Source: Paracentrotus lividus
Taxonomy: Eukaryota > Echinodermata > Echinoidea > Camarodonta > Echinidae
Direction: 5' to 3'
NCBI GenBank assembly: GCA_940671915.1
Contig: CALNVZ010003426.1
Coordinates: forward strand, 2,956,472 to 3,020,471
Length of the DNA stretch: 64,000 bases
Under the pieces are notes generated by a model. It saw only the letters and a list, made by a program, of their open reading frames with translations, did not search any database and was not told the origin of the DNA. Each line of letters starts with the position of its first letter. Positions within the stretch are counted from its first letter, which is position 1. A program made the translations under genes and the position numbers. This document shows, piece by piece, positions 57,481-64,000 of the stretch.

Positions 57481-58425
57481 TTATTCTGATAGAGGGGACT
57501 TGTCCCTTTTTCATTCCTGAGATCAGTAAATTCTCAGACAGGGGCACTTTTTTAAACAAAGGGGCGACAAAGGAACAACGACCCCTAAAAATGAAATTTT
57601 AAGAGGTGGGAATTATTAGTGAATAAAATTATTAAGGAGGAGTTATATTTCTCCGAAAACTGTTAATGATGTTTCCATCATGCTTGTGGCAAATTAAAAA
57701 TGACCAAAGAGGTAGCACTACAATGAAAGACGAAGGGAGGAACACCCGAAGAAGATAATATTATTTCTATCGTTGCCAAGGAAAATTTTAGTCTCGTATT
57801 ACAGAAACGATTTAATGCAAGTTTATTCCACTGAATTCTCAAATTGATGTTGAATTCTTGTAGTAGATATAATGTCGTGTACAATAGAAATCACAATTTT
57901 CACACTTTTATTATATTTTGCTGGATATTCACGACCTCTGATTTTTCCACGAATCCTCCCAAGCAACAACGTAACAGATTTTTTTCTTCAGTACGTGTTG
58001 TTTCTTTCACTAGCCTTTGTGATGGTTCCTTATGACTATTTTCAATTTGCCACATGGGAAATGGATATTTTTAACAGTTTGCTGAGAAATTTTACTCCTC
58101 CGTAATCATTTTATTCACGGATAATCCCCACCTCTTAAAATTTCATTTTTAGGGGCCTTTGTTCACCTGTCGCCCCTTTGTTTAAAAAAGTGCCCCTGTC
58201 TGAGAATTTACTGATCTCAGGAATAAAAAGAAACAAGTCTCCTCTTTTAGAATATTCAAAAATGTTCGCAAGATCTTTGGCCATGAATGAGATATGACAT
58301 TATATAAAAGACTTGTAAATATGAAAAAATGCACGAATTTAGACATGTCGCAATACCAGTGCTTATATGACTTTAGCACCAAGGGTATCCTCCTCAGATG
58401 GGCTAACGACTTTACTATACATTCA
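57450..58425. mobile_element. Fold-back with AGGGGCACTTTTTTAAA arms
   Basis: CTGAGATCAGTAAATTCTCA near 57516 and TGAGAATTTACTGATCTCAG near 58200 are inverted, as are CAGGGGCACTTTTTTAAACA and its mirror at 58180. Arms are about 140-180 bp; the middle is AT-rich, with similarity to 12000-12140 (GATTTAATGCAAGTTTATTCC, TTATATTTTGCTGGAT). Block A equivalent about 49470-50300. Confidence 0.6.
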
Positions 58426-58784
58426 ATATAGTAGATTTTATCTGCATTCGTTATTACCCCGACGCTTGTCATTTTCCATATCGTAGCAGAATTTCCCCAG
58501 TTACAAAAAAAAAATTGTTTTGTTTTTTGTCTTTCTTTCTTTTCTTTTTTTTTTAACAAAAAAAATGTTCCTCAAGTAGAAAATACGAGACACTTATAAA
58601 AAAATTTTGATGGTCTTTTTGCGAAAGTTCGAAATTGTCTCAGACGAGACTACTAAAAAATAAATTTAAAAAAGATACTAGGTTTTTTTTTTTCATATCG
58701 CCCATTAGCCTGAATTCTCACCTTTGTGGAAAAAGTGGACCTGACCTAAATAAAATAAAATGAATTTCTTTAGACAGATCATAT
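58426..58784. other. Unassigned DNA with homopolymer runs
   Basis: T and A tracts (58505-58565, 58685-58695) and no recognised family. Confidence 0.3.
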
Positions 58785-58895
58785 GATTATAATAATAATA
58801 ATACTAATAGTGGCTACTTCTATAGCGCATAATGTCCGCCTTTCGGCACTCATGGCGAGTACGCCTTTTCGAACACATTGACTTAGAACTCGTCC
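58785..58895 (-). mobile_element. Retroelement 3' end with (TTA)n tail
   Basis: On the minus strand, GGCGGACATTATGCGCTATA leads to GAAGTAGCCACTATTAG and a TTA repeat tail (58787-58805). The tail and the GCGC-ATA context resemble the LINE end at 63208. Block A equivalent 50715-50830. No coding part. Confidence 0.4.
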
Positions 58896-60929
58896 ACTTT
58901 TTTAGTTAAGATGAATGAAGACATGCGTCATTGATTTTGAATAGAATATGAGCAAACAAGAAATAAAAAAATGACCCCAAAATGGCTTTTTGGTCAACTG
59001 GTGCAGGAGAGAGAATAATGATATGTAGAATGCTTTACGCCATACACGACTTAGATGCATTATTTATCATTCTTCCCTTTGTATTTATTCACAACGTCTC
59101 TAAAAATAATACTAATAAAAAAAACTATAAAAACTTTTTTAAATGAATGTCAAATAAAAAAATATATATATTGTTAAAGGGGAAACGTTTAAAGTCTTTA
59201 GAATAGAAAGCGCATATTCAATACCCATTTTTTTACTATCACACCAAAATGGCTAAAATCAATTCATGCTTAAGCGACCACTACCCATTTTCGTAAGGGT
59301 CACGAAAAGAGGTTGCACAGATATTCAATAATATGCAAAGAAGTTATAAATGTTTATTTTTTTAATGATACTGATTTTTTTTCTGACTTTTGATTGACAC
59401 TTTACTTGAGAGACGGCCCTTCATAGTGAATTTCTGTTGAATTTCTGTGCAGCCCTATTTTGTGTCGTGTACAAAAGTGGGCAAGCCCTAAATTATTTTC
59501 AGGTATTCTCTACAAGCGGTTGAATCCAAATGCGTAGTTTATTTCGGTGCAATAATACTAGAGAGTGTGTCTTGTTCGCATTCACACAAATAAAACAAAT
59601 TGCTGTCAGATGCCCACATATTAAAGGTTCCTCTCCGTCATAAAATTGTCGATTAGTTTTGTTTATATATTTATATATAAAAAAAAAAATACAGAGAGGG
59701 AGAGGGTGTGTGTGTATCTTGTTAGCACACAATTCTGGCTTTAAGATACCCAAATGTTACGGGGTTCTTTTCCGTCACTGGTCAAATTGTTGATTTTTGT
59801 TGTTGTTAATAAATTGCATTAAGGACTTAGGGGGATTAAAAGGCAAAAATATACGACTGTATCATTTTACAGCTTATTGCACAAGAATGCCTTTTATCAG
59901 ACATTTCCAAACAGGCTCACTCTTAAATAAAGTTTTTAATGTTATCAATTTTATTTTTTTACAGGCAGAAACGTAAATAGAGTTATTGACCACTCTACAC
60001 TGTGGGAACCAACTTAGTTGTTCATAAATCAAGTTCCTCTGTTTTTTATTCTTTTTAATACGAAGTTTAGGGTATAGGGGACACTTTTTGTGTGCCTCCA
60101 TGCAGCAGAGGGCAGACTTTTAGTTAGGTAGTGTTCGGAATTTGCAGCGGAGAAATTATCGCCTAGCTGCCGGTCTAGATAATCAGTCTAAAAATAAGGG
60201 CTTAAACTTTACGTGCTTTAGATGTCAATTTAATAACGTGGATTCCAGATCAAAGGACTCTGCTAACTCAGATTCTTGGTAAGTAGATTGAGGTCCCCGA
60301 TGGGTTTTTTTTCCCTTACCCGGATTTAAAAAAGGGAGACGAAAATGAAGACTCATAAATTTGTCGAATGTGTAGGATAAAAATATTCATAAAACTTTTA
60401 ATATGCACATATTACATTTTATTAGAGATTTTCTGCAAGTTGGTGTATTATTTGATCCACATAAATATAATGAAATGCATTTATCAGGATGTAGGTATGT
60501 AGATTTTATACTACATATACTTTTACTGTCGACAACAACTTGTAAAATGGTGACATAATCAACAAACCATATTAAACTTTGCTGGAGTTTAAACATTTAA
60601 TAAACAATTAACATTCAAGATAATTATATTAACAACGATGGACTTATGATCAGACTTATTTATGATTTTTCTTGATGTGCTATCAAGAAGATTCTTGATG
60701 TAGGTATTTCTTTAATGCACTCTTAAATGTGAATCCTTCCAGTTTAACATGATTTAAAATGTGTTATTCCAAAATTGGATACCATCAAAATAACAAGTGT
60801 TGTCTTTATTTCGTTTACATTTTGGTAAAACAAAATTTAAATGCTTATCTTTAGTATCGAATATATGTGTATATGTGAGACACGAGTAAAATATGTGGTA
60901 ATATAGGCCCGTATATATTCACAAAGGTG
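58896..60929. other. Unassigned AT-rich DNA
   Basis: About 2 kb (and its copy in block A, 50831-52735) shows no coding frame above background, no terminal repeats and no family I recognise. A short GA/GT patch is at 59692-59716. Confidence 0.4.
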
Positions 60930-61362
60930 TCCTAAAGTTAAGCCTAGCTTAATTCTGTACTTTAACTATGGCTAGCAAAATGGGACTCAATCCCGAAAAG
61001 TTCGATTTATCAGATTTTTAAAAATTTTTTATCTTTTATTTTTTTTTTGTGTAGTGAAAATATTAAAAACTGCCTGGGAATAATAAGTACAAAGGTTTCC
61101 CTAACAATTAAAAACACGATTCAGAATTTAGTAAACGTTTAAGGAACGTGAAACATAGACATAATTCTGATAGCAGTAAAAAATAACCCTCGACTAAAGT
61201 TTACCTTAGGTTAACTGAACCACACTCAACCCACTCCTCCGGTTAAAGTCCTATTGAAATTCTGATAGCCTAGTTTAACAAAACCCAAGATTTACATTTA
61301 ACCCTCGGTTAAACACATTACGCATGCTCAGTAGACCTCATCTCGAGCTGCGCTCCCAGGTA

Positions 61363-62921
61363 AAGGCCCTGTCACATCAGCCTTGCGTATGAGTTACGGG
61401 CGAGTTGCGGGTGACAATTTTTGCTACTCGCAGGTCACCCGCATTGACAGTAGGGGAGACCGGGTATGGACGTTACAAAATTCACATTTTGGGCCAGATA
61501 ATTCTAATGAAAGAACTCACGCACTCCATATTGGGTCTGTAGTTAGCCTATTATGTTGGCTAAAACCTGAGGCATATAAAACTTGAAAACATGTAAACAC
61601 TAATTAACTACAGCTTAATTAGTGAAGACATTTTTTTGTAACAACCTACCCCATATACGGGGTAGGTTGTTACACCATACGGGGTCAATTGTTACAATAT
61701 GTAAACATACGGGGTAAGTTGACAATGTGTAAATCTCTTATACCATACTTTAATTTCAACTTTCCAGTTTCTTGACATCGTTAACAGTAGATCAAGTAGA
61801 GCTCTAGAATAGAAAAAAGTAATAACAGAAAAATAAAAATATTAACACCTGAAAATTGAGACAAAATGTAATTTTACATATGTAATGTAATTGGGGTAAG
61901 TTGTTACATCAACATGGGGTAGGTTGTTGTAACAACCTACCCCATGGGTGATTTTACACACAGAAATCAACTGTAGCACAGTCATTAGGCAGAATTACAG
62001 GTCATGGCTAGGGGGTATATTAGTGACATACATGTACTATATTTACAATACCAGACTATCATCATGTGCCTTCAATTGTAAGAGCTATTACAAATTTCAA
62101 TTTTTGTCAAAAATTTACTTTGAACTGTAAAAAATGGTTTTTGTTGATTTACTTTTTAATAAAACAACGGAGAAACCTCACGACCGGCAGTTTATCACAG
62201 CTATGTGTAGGTTGTATATAGATGCCAGTTAGCACATCCTCCCTTGTTCCATCTTAGCACACTGAGAACTGTAACAACTGACCCGTGTAACTTCCATACC
62301 CGGTCTCCCCTATATTGCACGTATCTCCCACGCAGTTGCCCGCAGGTACCCACGCAGTTGCCCGCAGGTACGCACGCAAGTCTGATTTGCCCGCAGAAAA
62401 GTTTTGAACATGCTCAAAACTTGTTCCGAGTGATTTACTGGTGATTGCCCGCAGATGTACACGCAGAATACCAGTAGAAAACCAGTAGGACACCCGCATC
62501 GACCGCAAATCACGCGCAATTAACCCGCTCGAAGTACGCAGATTGCCCGCGGATCCCTGCGGCCAAAAATATATGACGTCTCATGGGGCAGGGTTATTCC
62601 AGGGAATTATTTAAAAATTGAATGGTTTCTCCAAGCTCGCAGATTACACGCAAGTAACACGCTGTTAGGTCGCAGAAACCACGTAGCGCACGTATGTCAC
62701 CCGTAACTAACACGGATCAGTTTAAAAGCGTGCACGCTCCTGACCCGTAGGTCACACGCAATACACGCAATTAGACAGTAAGTTAAACGCTTACAGCAGG
62801 TAAGACGCACGCAAAACTTGTAAAAATCCTTGTTTGCCCGCAGAAATCTTGTTGCGTGCTGGAAAATTCCTGCTCGCAACTCGCCCGTAACTCACACGCA
62901 AGGCTGATGTGACAGGGCCTT
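61363..62921. mobile_element. Fold-back, GGCCCTGTCACATCAG ends
   Basis: AAGGCCCTGTCACATCAGCC (61363) is mirrored by GGCTGATGTGACAGGGCCTT (62902-62921). The arms contain ACGCAAGG, TTGCCCGCAG and ACTCGC motifs; more than ten CCGCAG / ACGCA units lie in 62320-62890. TTTTGAACATGCTCAAAA (62402-62419) is an imperfect dyad. It is interrupted by 61451-62312. Non-coding. Confidence 0.75.
61451..62312. mobile_element. TIR element, TAGGGGAGACCGGG family (copy 2)
   Basis: TAGGGGAGACCGGGTATGGA (61451) is mirrored by TCCATACCCGGTCTCCCCTA (62293-62312), 862 bp. The core is made of GGGGTAGGTTGTTACA repeats, in place of the CAATTGTAACA repeats of copy 1 (4193-6108). It includes hairpins at 61638-61673 (15 bp stem, 6-base loop) and 61913-61946 (16 bp stem, 2-base loop). 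No transposase. Confidence 0.75.
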
Positions 62922-63207
62922 AAGGGTCGTGCAGCAGTGCAACGCAGCTCATGCAACAATGCAATACGCGCTGGTCTAGGGGGCGAGGCAGGTTGGTTGA
63001 TTGATTGATTTTTTATGTTATTTTTGTCAGGTAATGCATACATTTAGTATTGAGGATTGGACGTATTTTAACATGAGAGGGTAATCAATCTGGATATTTT
63101 TTTCGTTTTTATATTGTTTTTATAATCCTCTCCGCAAAAGTTAACTTAAATTGTGTTGTATTTAAAGTGCAAATGGCTGTAGTAACGATGATGTCCAGTA
63201 GCCCAAT
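62922..63207. other. Unassigned DNA
   Basis: Probably interior of the interrupted TTAACCC element. It has a small GCAACG/GCAGCTC patch and a TTGATTGATTGATT run (62996-63010); nothing else is recognised. Confidence 0.3.
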
Positions 63208-63690
63208 CATTAAACCAGACTTAATAATAATAATAATAATAACAACATTTATATGGCGCTTAATACGGTTGTTTCTAAGCGCACTGGTGGTCGGGCTAAC
63301 TTAGTTTAAATACCAATAACTCTAGAAAAAAAAATAATAATAATCTAAATTTATTAATTAATAAACAGAATGTATACATACAAATTAGACAAATCTACAA
63401 CTGGTGTGCGCATCCAATATACAGTTTCAGACTACAAAGTAAAGAGATGAGTTTTCAGAAGGGTTTTGAAATATTCAATGGATGGTGCATTTTGAATATG
63501 GGTTGGGAGCTTATTCCAGAGGGTAGGGGCAATGCATGAGAATGCACGATCACCATATCGAGTTTTGGTACGTGGACCATGAATGAGCTGCATAGAAGAT
63601 GATGAACGGAGGGTCTGGCTGTAGAGGAAGATCGAAGGGACACTAGATTTGGAAGATATTTTGGAGCGAGATTATGAGACTTAAACTACC
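63208..63690 (-). mobile_element. LINE 3' end with (TTA)n tail
   Basis: On the minus strand, a coding end (63432-63650) is followed by about 130 bp of UTR, the block GCGCTTAGAAACAACCGTAT, GCGCCATATAAATG and a TTA repeat (63223-63241). It is severely 5' truncated. It lies inside the TTAACCC fold-back. No clear target duplication was found. Confidence 0.6.
63432..63650 (-). pseudogene. LINE ORF2 extreme C-terminus
   Basis: In the frame ending at TAG (63432-63434) the sequence reads MQLIHGPRTKTRYGDRAFSC, then IAPTLWNKLPTHIQNAPSIE and YFKTLLKTHLFTL-stop. The pattern PRT-T-YGDRAFS--AP-LWN-LP---------FK--LKTHLF is the hallmark C-terminal tail of ORF2 in CR1, L2 and jockey-type LINEs, where it follows the RT domain. 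The frame is intact over about 70 residues, with no start codon of its own. It differs from the GAA-tailed LINE at 37245 and 43917, which ends in FWLCLNRLRAGV, so at least two LINE lineages are present here. Confidence 0.75.
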
Positions 63691-64000
63691 CCCATGGCTA
63701 GTTTAAATTTTGGAGGATTTATTACCATAATTAACCCTGGGTTAAGCTAAACTTTGCTATCAGAATACGAAAATTTAACCCAGGGTTAAAATGAGGAGTT
63801 AGACTAGAATTAAACTACCCTTAACCCTGGGTTAAGCTAAACCATGCTATCAGAATATGGGCCATTAAGTCCCATTTTGCTAGCCACATTTAAACCTAAG
63901 AGTTAAGCAATCCTTAACTTTAACAAAAATAAAATACCATAACAGAATCCATTATATATATTTTTTTAACAAAAGATACAATATATCCAATAACATAACT

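Larger units (their letters stand above)
53125..61324 (+). repeat. Block B of the direct 8 kb duplication
   Basis: Second, more complete copy. The junction with block A is at GATAAATG (53125-53132). Component elements are listed separately. Given how block A differs, this copy is the better guide to the true sequence. Confidence 0.9.
60930..63960. mobile_element. TTAACCCTGGGTTAA fold-back, interrupted
   Basis: The left arm (60930-61324: CTAAAGTTAAGCCTAGCTTA, GGCTAGCAAAATGGGACTCA, TTCTGATAGCCTAG) and right arm (63690-63960: TGAGTCCC-like, GCTATCAGAATATGG, GGTTAAGCTAAACC) are inverted. Repeated AACCCTGGGTTAA palindromes occur at 63732, 63778 and 63822. The elements 61363-62921 and 63208-63690 are inserted inside. 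The left arm also ends block A (52740-53120). Confidence 0.6.

Noticed and set aside
58896-60929. Conserved non-coding element or gene, because it recurs in block A
   Set aside because: The recurrence is part of the whole-block duplication, and no frame or structure stands out.

Overview
The window is AT-rich, non-coding-looking metazoan DNA built almost wholly from transposable elements. I found no intact host gene, no rRNA gene, no functional tRNA gene and no CRISPR array. The repeat types point to a marine invertebrate deuterostome, with a sea urchin or other echinoderm as best guess. They include long fold-back elements, Penelope-like retroelement ends with hammerhead-like cores, two kinds of apurinic-endonuclease LINE, Tc1/mariner, piggyBac-type and Harbinger-type non-autonomous elements, a tRNA-derived SINE, and (TTA)n-tailed retroelement ends. 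The species guess is inference only. The window also holds a 25-base assembly gap (45265-45289).

Layout. 1-8000: a Penelope-like remnant, a 3.1 kb inverted-repeat element (273-3353), a degraded LINE, a second LINE with zinc-knuckle and endonuclease remnants on the minus strand (3606-4192), and a nested pair of terminal-inverted-repeat elements (4193-6108 and 4604-5650). The end of that pair is duplicated in tandem (5442-7999). 8000-10546: a degenerate array rich in TGACCT half-sites, broken by a LINE 3' end, then a half copy of a long hairpin element. 11001-14780: two fold-back elements with CG-rich cores. 15160-17700: a SINE and a TGGTCTAAT-motif element. 18390-26970: a fold-back element split by many nested insertions, among them a piggyBac-type element with TTAA ends, a 160 bp tandem array and further fold-backs. 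25142-33036: Tc1-like elements, an ACACCGA-motif fold-back, a CACACTGTG-motif fold-back and an internally deleted Tc1 element that keeps its DNA-binding domain. 33050-35037: a nearly perfect 2 kb hairpin. 35062-39925: a large inverted Penelope-like pair enclosing two nested hairpins, a Harbinger-type element and a LINE. 39983-45004: two more hairpins, long (TA)n tracts and a second copy of the same LINE. 45042-61324: a 7.8 to 8.2 kb block present twice in direct tandem, the first copy marked by many small deletions. 60930-64000: three nested fold-backs and a (TTA)n-tailed LINE end.

No pathway links these parts; the sequence is a layered record of insertions. The most striking pattern is that at least ten families with unrelated terminal repeats share one design: inverted arms whose interiors are made of many degenerate copies of one short motif special to that family. 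Sea urchin TU fold-back elements and Drosophila FB elements are the known precedents for arms built of short repeats. Two paralogous empty sites inside the window let the target duplications of a piggyBac-type and a Harbinger-type element be read directly.
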